Assembly: GCF_021917145.1 (NCBI RefSeq)
Contig: NC_061077.1
Location: forward strand, 11,682,858-11,746,857
Origin: Hypomesus transpacificus
Taxonomy: Eukaryota; Chordata; Actinopteri; Osmeriformes; Osmeridae
Direction of reading: 5' to 3'
DNA: 64,000 nt
Of the stretch, positions 1-11,127 are shown piece after piece; within the stretch, counting starts at the first letter, position 1; each line of letters opens with the position of its first letter. Under the pieces are notes generated by a model, which saw only the letters and a list, made by a program, of their open reading frames with translations, ran no database searches and was not told the origin of the DNA. The position numbers and the translations under genes are program-made.

Positions 1-258
1 GGCATAATTAATTAGAAGCTTAAACAGAAGGATCCTGCTTAAAAATGAGCTGTTGATTTTGCCAAGAGGCAATGCAGGGGGTGTGTGTGTGTGAGGGTGC
101 GTGTGAGGGGGGGGAGTATTACCATTCTGTATAAATACACAGAAACACAATTAACAAGCAACTGGGAGGAGAACTAATTAGTATTATCTCCTTATCATCA
201 ACCAACCCCTATTGCCAAAGAAAATGAGGTCAAAACACAAGCGCTGTCGCACATACAC

Positions 259-351
<93 letters not shown>

Positions 352-1451
352 AACAAGCTCAGAAAAGCACACACACACGCACACAACAAGCTCAGGAGAA
401 AACACACACTGAAAATACTAATTCCCTCGAGGCAAATGTTTAGGAGGGCTAATTACAAACTAATTTGCAACTCTATAGCATTATCCTCCCAGACAAGCCC
501 CCCTCTCAACACACACACCACACACACACGCCCTGTGTTATCCTAGGTCTACCTAACACCTCTTCCCTGAAGGCATGAACCAAACAAACAACAGTCACTT
601 CCGCTTCATTGCAAGGAGACAGGATACAAATCTCTTATCTCTACGTAGACGATGGGTAAACACAGGTGATACTAGTAAGTCAGAGACAATTACTGATGTT
701 GGATTTCCCAGTGGGCATGGAAGACTTGTCGTAACCAAATCCACCTAAGATAATCACCTGGATACTTAAGGGAAATGAAATTACTGATAATCCATGTGGA
801 TGTGTTGTAATAGACCTGTCAACTGTAACATCCATGTCCCTTCTTCAGACAGTGGTTTTGGTGGTGATGATTTTAACATTTCTTCTCACAGGAGAAAGAT
901 GATGCTGAGAGTTAACTATGTCTTCACTGCGTTTAACTTGTGCCATTGTGTTCAGTCGATGCATGGTAACACAAAAGAGATTAGACTTCTCTAAAATACA
1001 ATTCTATTTTATTTGCCCTTGCCTTACTGTTTTCACATGCCATCATTATCACAAAACACTACTCCTAACCCTAACCCATAACTCTACTACCTAACACCAC
1101 CCCTACGTAATGATGCCCCTGTCTGATCATTGTTGTGAAACTATTCCGCATCAATTCTTGCTCCTACCCTACAGTAATGCTATCCTGATTCAGACATCTG
1201 AAAATCCCTTTCAGCACTGAAACAAAGGGAAAGCTCCTACAACAGAAACCAGTGCCAGAGAACCCAAAAGCTGACAAGAGTTTAAACAACAAGATGTTCT
1301 TTTCAACTTCAGTTAACTCACAGGCCATCAAGTACCTTCACAGTCTACACAGACACACACCTGTACCCCCCCACACACACACAAACACACACGCACACCG
1401 TGTAAAAATATACTTCCAGACAGTACAATGACACCTGATTATCATCTTCTC
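1..1451. other. Intergenic, repeat-rich, no gene seen
   Basis: No coding exon is recognisable here. The stretch holds a long (CA)n microsatellite at 263-349, smaller CA/GT runs at 82-110 and 1355-1400, and otherwise AT-rich unique-looking sequence. Open frames across the CA run encode only Thr-His or Cys-Val repeats and are artefacts. Confidence 0.6.
263..349. repeat. (CA)n microsatellite
   Basis: About 43 uninterrupted CA dinucleotides. Runs of this length are common in fish genomes, are usually polymorphic, and are prone to length errors in assembly. Confidence 0.97.
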
Positions 1452-1712
1452 TCAGAGGATCAGCTTAGGCAGCTCCCTCGCTCCGGTCAGCTCCCAGATA
1501 AGCCCTCGGAGGCTGGAAATAGACGAGCGATCGTCTTCTGCGGAGGCCGTGTTTGTTTGTTTGACTCTCCTGCGGGCCTTGGCCTTCTTGGGAGTGATTA
1601 ACCTCTGGAAGGTAACCACACGGAGATGGCTGACATAACGTTGAATGTGATTATCGACTTTGAGGGGCATCTTGAACGCTTCACCCCTACCTTCGCACCC
1701 TGCCCCTCCACC
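1452..1712 (-). CDS. Possible terminal coding exon, unidentified
   Basis: The minus strand is open to a TGA at 1454-1452. An acceptor-like pyrimidine stretch ending in CAG lies just upstream, at about 1715-1713. The encoded tail is basic and then acidic or serine-rich (for example FQRLITPKKAKARRRVKQ, then SAEDDRSSISSLRGLIWEL), which reads more like real protein than the low-complexity frames nearby. I do not recognise a family and see no upstream partner exon in the repeat-rich sequence that follows. It could be the last exon of a gene transcribed leftward, or a chance open frame. Confidence 0.28.
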   Translation of the reverse strand, partial: GGGAGCEGRGEAFKMPLKVDNHIQRYVSHLRVVTFQRLITPKKAKARRRVKQTNTASAEDDRSSISSLRGLIWELTGARELPKLIL

Positions 1713-1888
1713 CTGAATGTAGATAGAACACTGGACTGATAGTGGGGAAATATGTCCAAAATGACTTTGATACTGTTTTATAGGGTAAAGCACAAATGTG
1801 TTGTTTGCATGTTTTTCTTTTTTTTGTTGGGGGACTTTGAACTTTCAACATCAAGCACAGAGTGTCACTGAATTGTGACTTATTCATT

Positions 1889-1975
1889 TACATGTATTCA
1901 TTTAGTGGACCTTTTTATCCAAAGTGACTTCCAAGAGAGAGCTTTGCAAAAGTGCATAGGTCACTGATCATAACA
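1889..1975 (-). mobile_element. SINE 3'-tail fragment
   Basis: The stretch resembles, in reverse complement, the conserved tail of fish tRNA-derived SINEs (a core like 'tttggataaaagcgtctgctaaatg'): here tttagtggacctttttatcc followed by aaagtgacttcc. No head with A and B boxes is visible, so this is a truncated copy. Confidence 0.5.
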
Positions 1976-3041
1976 CCAAGATATCCCCAACCATTGCAGG
2001 TAGCCAAACATGAAGGATACATTGTGGGAAAAAAATTAAAATACGTGCCAAAGGGAAGAACTATGAGAGCATGTAGTTAAAAGAGTTACAATTAAACAAC
2101 ATTAACCTCAAACAAGTACAAGAGTGTACCTGTACAAAAATAAGCAGCAGTAAAAATATTTCACTGTGAGTACATTCATTTTCAATCAGTTACAGCTAAC
2201 CAACAAGAGCAACAAGTCTTAAAGTAAGAGTCATTGTAATCCTGGAGGAAACTAAGATAATGTCCTGAAAATCGTTTCCTAGGTACCGTTGCATTCCCGG
2301 AACATATTAGAGTTATTTGTGTCCTTAACATGAATTCAACAGAATTGTAAGCGGAAGTAGATGTATAAAAACCTTTCTCAAACAAACGCCCCTGCCTCCT
2401 AGCTGTCCCATGATATAACAGGTGTCTTTGGAGTTGTTTAGGAATGCTAAAGGGCTTAAAGGTAGGATTTATCCTCACCTAATACTTTAATGCCCATTCA
2501 TTCCTGCCTCTGTGACATAGCTCCCTCCCCGCTGATCTTCTCCTCCTGGCCCCACCCCTCTGGCATGCCCCAATGGGTATTGTCATCTGTCAATGTCAGA
2601 CATTAAGATGTGCTCCATACATGACACAAATGTAGCTTTGGGTGCACTTGATTTAGTTTACCCACGAAACAATTAGCAAAAAAAAACAACAACAAAAAAC
2701 ACCTCAGAAACTGTCAGGTGATCCTTGCAGACAGCTGGCAAACTTAGGATTCATTTTACTAATAAATGAAAATGTTTGCGAAAGTTGGTGATTACCCCTT
2801 TACAGCAATACCATAATAGATTATAGAATGTTTATGTACAGGTTTTCTTCTTTGGCGCATGCCATTAAAGCACATGACTCTACTGACTGTATATCACTGG
2901 CAATCCGCCTGATCATCTGAGAGTGTCAAGAGGATGTCCGAGCGGTGGGTTTGGAAAACAGCCTGTTCGTTGGATCATGGGCCCCCTCATCTGTTACTCA
3001 ACAGACAAAGGAGACTTATCTCACTGTGGCTCGGTGTGTGT

Positions 3042-3082
<41 letters not shown>

Positions 3083-3631
3083 TGTGTGTGTGTGTGTGTA
3101 TGTCAGCCCACAGCTGTACCCGTGTCTATGTTTGCCTGCCCTAGTGTGTCCCTGTGTTCTCTGTTTAAGAGGTTCACCTGCTTCCTGTTGAACGTCTGTC
3201 CATTGTCTCGTTAGTGTTGTTTGCGTCCACCTGTGTTTTGTCACGGTTGCTGTTTAAGTCCCTGTTAACTACTTGGTCAGTCATTGTTCTTAGCATGTAG
3301 CATGCTTCTGGTTCCCTGTCTATATTTCCTAGGTGCATATCCACTGTGGTATTTCTTCTTCTTTGTTTTGTGAATCCTGCCACTGTGTCTCCTTGCGCTT
3401 GGGTCCAGACAGTGTACTGGGGATTTCTAATAGGAAAGAAATCGATGGTTGCTATGAAAGGATTAAAATGCTTTCTTACTTTAATTACAGGTGTTTTATC
3501 AGTAGATCCTTGGATAATTGGTCTATAACAGCCAGGGCTTGGTGGTTAAATGAATGACATGGATAGGGTACAGAGTGACTTATATACTATGAAGTAAACA
3601 AGTACAAATATCCTTTCCATGGAATTTTCCA

Positions 3632-3654
3632 TGTGTGTGTGGAGGGCATGTGGG

Positions 3655-3698
<44 letters not shown>

Positions 3699-4000
3699 AG
3701 GGCAGGTGGGGTGTGTGTGTGTGTGTGGAGGGCAGGTGGGGTGTGTGTGAGTGTGTGTGGAGGGCAGGTTGGGTGTGTGTGTGTGTGTGTGAGTGTGTGT
3801 ATGGAGGGCAGGTGGGGTGTGTGTGTATGTGAGTGTGTGTGGAGGGCAGGTGGGGTGTGTGTGTGTGTGTGTGTATGGAGGGCAGGTGGGGTGTGTGTGT
3901 GTGTGTGTGAGTGTGTGTGGAGGGCAGGTTGGGTGTGTGTGTGTGTGTGTGTATGGAGGGCAGGTGGGGTGTACGTGTGTGTGTGTGGAGGGCAGGTGGG
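3632..4000. repeat. GT-rich minisatellite
   Basis: Tandem array of a variable unit of roughly 45-60 bp. Each unit has a GGAGGGCAGGTGGG-type core (GGAGGGCAGGTTGGG in two copies) followed by a (GT)n arm; about nine copies are visible. The open frames on both strands across it (Cys-Val-Cys or His-Thr-His rich) are by-products of the repeat. Confidence 0.9.
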
Positions 4001-4552
4001 TTGTCAGCAGGACAGGTTTAAAGCCCAAGCAGTCAGAGCTCCCTGGGCGCAGGGCTTACTGGCAGGGTGATATGTGTGCCAGGTCATGTCTCTCAGGGTT
4101 ACCCGCTCCCGACACTGCCACTGGACACCTTCTAAGCCTTCCCCTGTTTAAGTGCATCGGTTCCCCTGCTCCAGGACCATGCAGGTGTGAGTTGAGCTGG
4201 CGGGCTGTTGTCATTGGACATGCCTGTAATGCTCTGACTCTCCCTCAGCTCATCTTTGACTCACATGACCACACCAGAACATGCATGCACGCTAACATAC
4301 ACACAACATGCATAGAAGTCCTGGTTGTGATGAGGTTCTGTGTTTTTTCTATTTTCTTTTTCTTGAATGGCCTCAATCGTTACTTTTTTTTGTCAAGTAA
4401 TTTGAATGAAAGAACTCTGAATGACTGACAACAATTATCAAGTTGAAGTTTGGATTGAAACCATCCTTGTAACTTACTTTCCAACATTTGTAGTTCAAAC
4501 AGATTTGTGTTTGACTTTGAGTCTCAACAGAAATGATCTGGGTTATTCAAAT

Positions 4553-4785
4553 CAAATCAAATGTATTTGTATAGCGCTTTTTACACGCAAGCATGTCACA
4601 GAGGGCTTCACATGCGCCCCTAGAACTGCCCTTCAGCCAACTAAACCCTCAAGGAAGACAAGGAAAAACTCCCAGAAAAACTCCCAACAGGAGAAAAAAT
4701 TGAAGAAACCTTGGGAGAAGCAAATCAGAGAGGGGTCCCCTCCTCCAGAGAAGGTTGGTGAAAGAGAGGAGCAGAACACAGGCTA
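4553..4785 (+). mobile_element. Teleost interspersed repeat
   Basis: Begins with a variant of the well-known fish motif atttgtatagcgctttttac, followed by the characteristic 'gagggcttcacatgcgccc' and 'aaggaaaaactccc' blocks. I recognise this as a high-copy non-coding teleost repeat but cannot assign the exact class from sequence alone. No coding capacity. Confidence 0.6.
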
Positions 4786-5175
4786 AACATAGTCATACAG
4801 TGTCAATGGGTTTTGAAACACCAAAATCCATTGTTCATTATTCCCAACTCTTTGTCCGTAATCACATGCAAAGGCAATCAGGGCTTGTTGAATCTGCCTT
4901 TCCAGTCAAGTGGTTCCAAATGAGCTGTCACCGTAGGAAGCTGTGACCGTACATGGCATGCAAGAAGCCCCCTGATTGTGTCAGGTCATTTAGACAGCAG
5001 TCAAACATGCTACGTTACACGATCAGCTCGTTGAACCGATGTCCTCTAGTCCTCTAGGGTCACCGACCCTTTGGATCCCCTATCGGTAAGTGACCCGTGA
5101 AACAGGACCTCTTGTAAGATGGCACCAAATTCAGCATGTTTTGCCGCTTAATAAAACTGACATCTTTCACCCTAC

Positions 5176-5695
5176 AACCCCCCCCCTACTTCCTCATCCT
5201 CTCCCTCCTCTCCCTCCTCATCCTCCTCATCCTCCTCATCCTCCTCATCCTCCTCCCCCTCCTCACCCTCCTCATCCTCCTCTCCGTCCTCATCCTCCTC
5301 TCCCTCCTCACCCTCCTCATCCTCCTCTCCCTACTTCCTCCTCCTCTCCTTCCTCTCCCTCCTCTCCCTCCTCATCCTCCTCATCCTCCTCATCCTCCTC
5401 ATCCTCCTCCCCCTCCTCACCCTCCTCATCCTCCTCTCCGTCCTCATCCTCCTCTCCCTCCTCACCCTCCTCATCCTCCTCTCCCTACTTCCTCCTCCTC
5501 TCCTTCCTCTACCTCCTCTCCCTCCTCATCCTCCTCTACCTCCTCTCCCTCCTCATCCTCCTCTCCCTCCTCTACCTCCTCCTCCTCCTCTCCTCCTATA
5601 CTTCTTCTCTGTTCTCTTTCCATCTTCCTCCTCCTCCTCTTGTCTCCCCTTCCTCCTCCCCCTCCTTCCTCATCCTCCTCTTGTGTTCTCCTCAA
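5176..5695. repeat. Polypyrimidine TCC/CTC satellite-like tract
   Basis: About 520 bp of almost pure pyrimidine on the plus strand, built from CCTCAT/CCTCTC/CCTCAC hexamer-like units. A higher-order block is visible: the segment around 5215-5345 recurs almost identically around 5375-5505. Long open frames here encode Leu/Pro/Ser or Glu/Gly low-complexity strings and are not genes. Mirror-symmetric homopurine-homopyrimidine DNA of this length can adopt triplex (H-DNA) structure. Confidence 0.95.
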
Positions 5696-7034
5696 CTAGC
5701 GTGCGACTAATCTAGACGTCGAGAGGAAGGCCTCCTGCCAGTGAGTGCTGGCAGGACAGCACTAATTGCTTGTGTCGTAAAGCTCCCTGACCCAAATAAA
5801 GCCGCGTTCCCCAAAGCTGCTGAGATAAACCCCACTTTACCTCACCAAACCTGCTTAATGCCTCTTCTTATCCATGCTAGCCCCCCCCCCCCTCTCCAGC
5901 CTTCTGCCACTCTAACACCCTGGAGGGGCGGACTGAGCGGTGGGGGGGGGGGGGAGGGGGGGACGGAGGTGGAGGGAAAGACCTGGATGGGGAGAGCCCT
6001 GGATGGGGAGAGACATGGAGGGGAAAAGGTTAATGAGGAGCAGTGAGACTGGGAGGAAGAGGAAGGAAACGGTGCTATGTGACTGCTCATGAAGCCGCCA
6101 GACGAAGAGGGATGAACAGATTGATGAGACAGACCAGACAGATAGATAAATAGATGCTTTTCTCTGCGTGCATCTCCACCTTGCATGTTTCTCAGCCACA
6201 CTCATTCTGGCTTAGCCACAGCACACACTGACCGTCCGGTGGCTAACCCTACACGTGACACACACCGACACACAGCGAGCCAACTGACTTCAAACCAGCA
6301 GCTTACTTCTCCTTTAGAAGTGTGTAGAAGTGTGTACAGAATATCTGGGAAACCATGAAAAAATATTCAACTGGGCCCCTTTATAAACATGTAGTATTCA
6401 GTCATGTAATCCCTGCATTCCGTACTTTTAGACTTTTCTCATAGGTGAATGAATGACCCTTATAGTTGATTAACGCACACACGCACAGGGGTAAGGAGAG
6501 ACGCCCACACGACTAGTTTCATTAAACAGTAGGAGAGCTGTTCCTTGGGGTTCCTCCTTGTTACATTGACCAGAACTGCCTCAAACCGACGAGCACTTAC
6601 AGCACTGTACATTTGTCCAACATTGTTACCGGGTCCTAACACATACGTCCTCTCTCTTCCCTGCTGTCCTTCAGTTTCGCCTCAGAGCTGTGTCTGGCCT
6701 GACAGCTCAGTGTCCACCTTTAGCCTGATCATAGCGTAGTGAGATTAGGAGACACTTCGGAGTTCACTCCTATGCAGAGCTTAATTACACAACAGGAGCT
6801 TTTAATTGGATGTGGGCCTGTAACACGCCAAGGACCAGGTGTCACATTCTTAGAGGTTTAGAGGGCTGGACATATATAAACCTCTGAGACATGTTGTGAG
6901 CTTCTGTCCCGCTGTTTAGTCCCAGAGACTCAGATACAACACTTACAATTTGAGTGTTCTGTGATAATCTCCTCTGTCGGCAGCCATTTGTTATGTAGGC
7001 GAGTTTAGTTCTAGGTCCAGTGTGTCTATGAAGA

Positions 7035-7591
7035 TTGGACAAGAGCAGACTGCAGCGTATCATCCGCACTGCTGAGAAGGTGATCGGCTGCAATCTGCCT
7101 TCCCTCGAGGATCTGCACACCTCGAGGTCCCTGAGGCGAGCGAGGAAGATTGTGGCCGACCCCTCCCACCCTGGACACTCCCTGTTCCAGCTACTCCCCT
7201 CCGGCAGAAGGCTGCGGTCCATCAAGACCAAAACCTCACGCCACAAGAACAGTTTCTTCCCATCCGCTGTTGGCCTCTCTAACAAGGCCAAGGACTCACA
7301 CTGACTTTAAATCACAATCTGCACAATGACACCCTGCACATTGCAATTTGCACTATTGTATTGTTTGCACTATCTGTATTTTTAGGTTAGATTGTTAATT
7401 AGGGCTACTTATATTTTATTTTTTATTCCCCTTAGTATTAGCTAGACTTTGCTCCTTTTGTATAGTTAATCCACATATTTAAGTTCCAATATTCCTATAT
7501 GTTTAATGTATGCACCTCCCTGCCAAAGTAAATTCCTTGTTTGTGCAAATACTCATGGCGAATAAAATCCCTTCTAATTCTGATTGAAATT
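7035..7591 (+). mobile_element. LINE 3' end (ORF2 tail plus 3' UTR)
   Basis: An open frame from 7035 to a stop at 7302-7304 encodes the C-terminal tail typical of fish non-LTR retrotransposon ORF2, with blocks such as RLQRIIRTAEKVIG, LPSLEDLHTSRSL and FQLLPSGRRLRSIKTK. It is followed by an AT-rich 3' UTR ending near 7590 in 'ggcgaataaaatccc' and an ATTCTGATT tail. The reverse transcriptase and endonuclease parts are absent, so the copy is 5'-truncated and dead. The same 3' UTR recurs near 56165, 51590 and 52725. Confidence 0.85.
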
Positions 7592-7730
7592 GATTCTCGA
7601 GTTTGAATCTAGAGTACAGAGATTCTAAGGTGGAAGGGTTAGCTGAATACAGTTTTCACACCTGATAAAAATGTTTGGAAATTTAGCTGAAGGACGCTTT
7701 CCTGCTCAGTATAGAGGCTTGGTTTTCCAG

Positions 7731-7922
7731 GTGAGGCTGAGCGGTTAGGTAATCGGCTAATACTCAGAAGGTTGCCGGTTCGATTCCCGGCCGTGAAAAA
7801 TGACGTTGTGTCTTTAGGCCAGGCACTTCCCCCTACTTGCCTCGGGGGGTATGTCCTTGTACTTACTGTACGTCGTTCTGGGTAAGAGTATCTAAATGTA
7901 AGTGACTAAATGTAAATGTAAG
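7731..7922 (+). mobile_element. tRNA-derived SINE
   Basis: Starts with a tRNA-like head: an A-box-like 'ggctgagcggttaggtaat' and a B-box-like 'ggttcgattcc'. A body with 'aggccaggcacttccccct' follows, and the tail has tandem 'ctaaatgtaagtga/ctaaatgtaaatgta'. A sister copy in opposite orientation lies at about 57668-57862. Confidence 0.85.
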
Positions 7923-8887
7923 TGCCCCCTCTAGTGGACAAAACATAAAATAGCTCTGTGATGCTGAGACTGAAATAAGATACAGGAATGACAGAAAATA
8001 TCAGTTTTACTTGTTATCTAGAAACCCAGACATATGGAATCATTCAAACATCTGTTTTATTAATATAATTCTTAAATAACTGCATTCTCAAAATGGGAAA
8101 TTATGGTATTTTTTTTTACAACAAAATATTACACTCTAATAACAGTGTGCTGATGATGCATGTAAAAATCACACCAAAATAAAAATGTACAATATGTATT
8201 ATTTGTTGAACAACTTTTGTGTTTTCCCATAGTTTATATTATTCTGCTACAGTCACTTCTGTGGGTCTACAAAGTCCATCAGCAGTACACTGCATTAATC
8301 CAACACATGAGAAAGACGTTTCGAATGGCACCTGCAACACTTGACACACAAGTAAAACATAACGTAAACATTTATAAATAAAAGCATTCCTTTGTAAATT
8401 CATCAGTAGTAAAAAAAAGTTGTCATAGATTTGATAGCTTAGCCTTATACTATTGCATATAACTTAACTGTTTTTCAGTGTCATGTGTGGTATAATACTA
8501 ATAAATATTTTTCTGATTTACTGTATTTCTTGTATTAGCTTCCAGTGTAGTGTCATAAGACATCTTATGCCTGGATACACTCTGGCAGGGGGAGGGGGGC
8601 GGTGCCCATCTTAGAACAACACTGTAGAATCAGTGTGCATCAGTAATCTGACAGAAATGTGTTGGGACTTTTAGAGAACAGGCTGTTGTTCACACTTGGT
8701 TCAACACACTGAAAGAAGACATTGTTTTGTTATTATTATTGTTTTTGTTGCCATCTAGTGGTTGATCTACTTGGATTGATTGGCACATTGTGTGTGTGTG
8801 TGTGTGTGTGTGAGCGAGAAAGCACTGTATAAACGGTTCATGTTCTGCGGTCTTGTATGGTTGTAGTGGTGCCAGACCAGATCTACG
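7923..8887. other. AT-rich gap downstream of B4GAT1
   Basis: AT-rich sequence that probably contains the 3' UTR of B4GAT1 (minus). A TTTATT (AATAAA on the minus strand) at 8056-8061 is one possible poly(A) signal. A (GT)n run lies at 8791-8811. No other exon seen. Confidence 0.4.
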
Positions 8888-8989
8888 GAGGAAGGGGGCT
8901 GGGTTAAGAGGAAGGGGGGCGGGGTTAAGAGGAAGGGGGGCGGGGTTAAAATGAAGGGGGGCGGGGTTAAGAGGAGTGGGGTGGGGTCA
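8888..8989. repeat. GC-box tandem repeat in B4GAT1 3' UTR
   Basis: Four to five copies of a roughly 25-bp unit whose plus strand reads like gaggaagggg(gg)cggggttaa. The array ends six bases short of the B4GAT1 stop codon, so it would be transcribed as the first 100 bases of that gene's 3' UTR. Confidence 0.85.
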
Positions 8990-8994
8990 ACCCC

Positions 8995-10462
8995 TCAGCA
9001 CCGTCGAGGGGACGACGGATACTTGCTCTTCAGACCCTCCTTGAAGCTGCGGAACAGCAAGCGGTTCCGTCGGTTCTCCTCGTCCTTCTTGGCGTGGAAC
9101 TCTCCCTGGACCTTGAAGCCCTGGTGCACCACGAAAGCGGAAGTCAGAACGGAGAACCTGTAGCCCGCCACGTGGAGCTCACAGGCCTGGGGGAGGGGGG
9201 AGGGGGGGTAAGAGTTATTTATAGATATGTTTATGACAGGTGGGTGAGATAAAAAGCGAATGTAATTGTATGCCCGTGTTCCATTTTGCCTCACACCCAC
9301 CCACCCACACACACCCACACACAGTCGTACACCCAGGACACCCAGGTTTGGACGCCTCTACCTGGCTGATACGGTTGAAGCCGTACTGCCTGAAGCTCTC
9401 GTCGTACAGAGGCACGCTGCGGGGCCCGATGTAGAAGGGCTCCCAGGGGTCCGTCCAGCTGAGGGTGTAGGCCACCTCCAGGGGCCCCGCCCCTCGGGCG
9501 TGGCGATTCACCCACTGGGAATAGTTGGTGGGGGCCTGGCATCGTGGGCACAGCTCCTCGTAGAAAGGTCGCACCTCGCCCACCTGGTAAAGCTGGACCA
9601 GTTCCGACTTGGTGGCGGGCATCTTCCTGGTGTGTCGGATCTCGAAGGCGGGCATCACGAAGACCTCGTCTGACAGGGGCTCGCGCCTCGTCACCATGGC
9701 GAGGAACTGTGGGTGCAGGTCGGCGCTGGGCACCATGTCGATGTCGATGACCAGGATGTAGGATGCGTCCGTGCCGCCCCGGGCCACGTTCCGAAGGAGG
9801 TTGTTGGGGTAGGAGACGTTGCTCCCAATGGCGTAGTTCTTGAATTGATCCCTGTGGGTCTCTAGGCGGGCAAAGACCGCATCGCAGTCCTCCAGCCCCA
9901 AAAAGTGTTCCCGGTCCTGGTCAGGGAAGCTGGCCATCTCCCCCGAGTGGCACACCAAGTGGAAGTCCACCAAGGATTGGATCTGGGGGCAGAAGGTGCT
10001 GAGCGCGTAAACCAGGGCTGTGGCAAACTTGGCATCTTGTCCGTGTGCAAATATGGCCACCGACAGAGGGTTTTGCCAGCGTTCCATGAGAGAGTCCAGG
10101 TGATGTAGGTTGTTGATGGTCGTGTGCGTGGCCAGGGCCAAGATATTTGCGCTGGGGTCTGCTCCTGGCTTATGATTAGTTGAAAAGTCGCTCTTGATCA
10201 AGTTCTTGTACACGCGGTATTGTCCGCTGCTGTCGAAGATCCCCCCCGTTGACAGCGAGTATCTGAGGTGTTCCTTCCGAGTATTTTTCTCCGGGTTTCC
10301 GTTTCTCTTGCCAGAACCCCCGAAAAGTTCGGAGAAGCGGTACCGTTGCTGCTTACCGTGCAGCCTTGACAGAAAGTTCAGATAGATTATCTGTAGGAGC
10401 GCCACTATCAGTAGAGCGCTGAGCACTACCTTGAACACCGAACATTTCTTGGAGAAATGCAT
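8995..10462 (-). CDS. b4gat1: Beta-1,4-glucuronyltransferase 1
   Basis: Two coding exons, 10462-9362 and 9186-8995, joined in phase 0 by a 175-bp GT-AG intron; predicted 430 aa against 415 aa in human. The family (GT49) is a Golgi type II enzyme that adds glucuronic acid to xylose on the alpha-dystroglycan O-mannosyl glycan, making the primer that LARGE extends. Visible: a short cytosolic start, a signal anchor at about residues 9-28 (VVLSALLIVALLQIIYL), a stem rich in basic and polar residues, and a catalytic region with the metal-binding DID motif at 240-242 in LVIDIDMVPS. The tail reads YRFSVLTSAFVVHQGFK. The ATG at 10462 gives the anchor directly and has no competing upstream start. The nearest neighbour is a divergent tRNA-Ser. 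Confidence 0.95.
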
Positions 10463-11045
10463 TCCAGAAGACTACATACAGACTGTTCGGCAAGTGAAGT
10501 CCAGTAACCAGCTAGCTGGCTATCTATCTAATGATATGTTTGGTGTGGGCTAGCCATCTTATGCTAACATAACATGTAGCTGTCGTTGTGGACATGGAAG
10601 ACAATAGGGACCAGACCTACTGTTGGAATACATTGCAATGGTGTATGGGTAACGCTGCCACGAGGTTCGATACGATTATCGATAGAAAAATTATTGCCTT
10701 TTTCATATCTGAGTGTGTGTGCTTCCGTCAGGCTTCGTCCATGTCATATCAAAATCACTGAGCTAGGCTGGCTATTGCAGCGCACGTCGGTGCTCTTCAA
10801 CATTTTTACCGTACTGAACCATATAGACGGGCATGTTTCACTTCTAATTCATAGCCCGAAGAATTGGACGGCAAACACAATTCCGAACACATTCCAAACA
10901 CAATTCGTACAATTCCAAACAAGCTCTGCCTTCACAATGGCGGCTTACCCGCCAGGAATTGGACGGTAAAGACAATTCCGAACAAACCCTTCAATCTTCT
11001 GTTTACGGTACAAAAACTCTTCAATCCCCCGGTGGAAATTCATAG
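10463..11045. other. B4GAT1 upstream region
   Basis: Contains the presumed B4GAT1 promoter and 5' UTR (minus). No coding exon. Local near-repeats such as 'gaattggacggcaaacacaattccgaac' and 'gaattggacggtaaagacaattccgaac' recur at about 10860 and 10957, a small direct duplication. Confidence 0.5.
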
Positions 11046-11127
11046 GACGAGGTGGCCGAGTGGTTAAGGCGATGGACTGCTAATCCATTGTGCTCTGCAC
11101 GCGTGGGTTCGAATCCCATCCTCGTCG
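11046..11127 (+). tRNA. tRNA-Ser (anticodon GCT)
   Basis: An 82-nt sequence folds as a class II tRNA. The acceptor stem is GACGAGG/CCTCGTC with discriminator G, the D arm contains 'ggccgagtggttaaggc', and the anticodon arm ATGGA-CTGCTAA-TCCAT carries GCT. A serine-type long variable arm follows, and the T arm contains GGTTCGAATCC. The A and B boxes are intact. A TTTTT pol III terminator follows at 11132-11136. It is therefore probably functional; it decodes AGC and AGT. Confidence 0.96.

Larger units (their letters stand above)
1976..7034. other. Intergenic, simple repeats and old repeats
   Basis: I see no gene. The region holds GT runs at 3033-3099, a GT-rich minisatellite at 3632-4000, an interspersed repeat at about 4553-4785, a 0.5-kb polypyrimidine tract at 5176-5695, and short poly-C and poly-G runs at 5881-5892 and 5941-5960. 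The rest is unremarkable sequence with no supported exon. Confidence 0.6.

Noticed and set aside
184-412. Open frames across the CA microsatellite on both strands
   Set aside because: They encode only Cys-Val or Thr-His dipeptide strings produced by the dinucleotide repeat.
1065-1082. Telomere-like CCTAACCCTAACCC
   Set aside because: Only two units in unique sequence; not an interstitial telomeric array.
3546-4428. Long Cys/Val/Gly and His/Thr-rich frames
   Set aside because: Products of the GT-rich minisatellite; no homology, no splice context, low complexity on both strands.
5090-5710. Frames of about 200 codons rich in Leu, Pro and Ser
   Set aside because: Entirely within the polypyrimidine tract; three frames open at once is a composition effect.
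9240-9673. Plus-strand frames opposite B4GAT1
   Set aside because: Shadow frames of a well-supported minus-strand gene with GC-rich codons.
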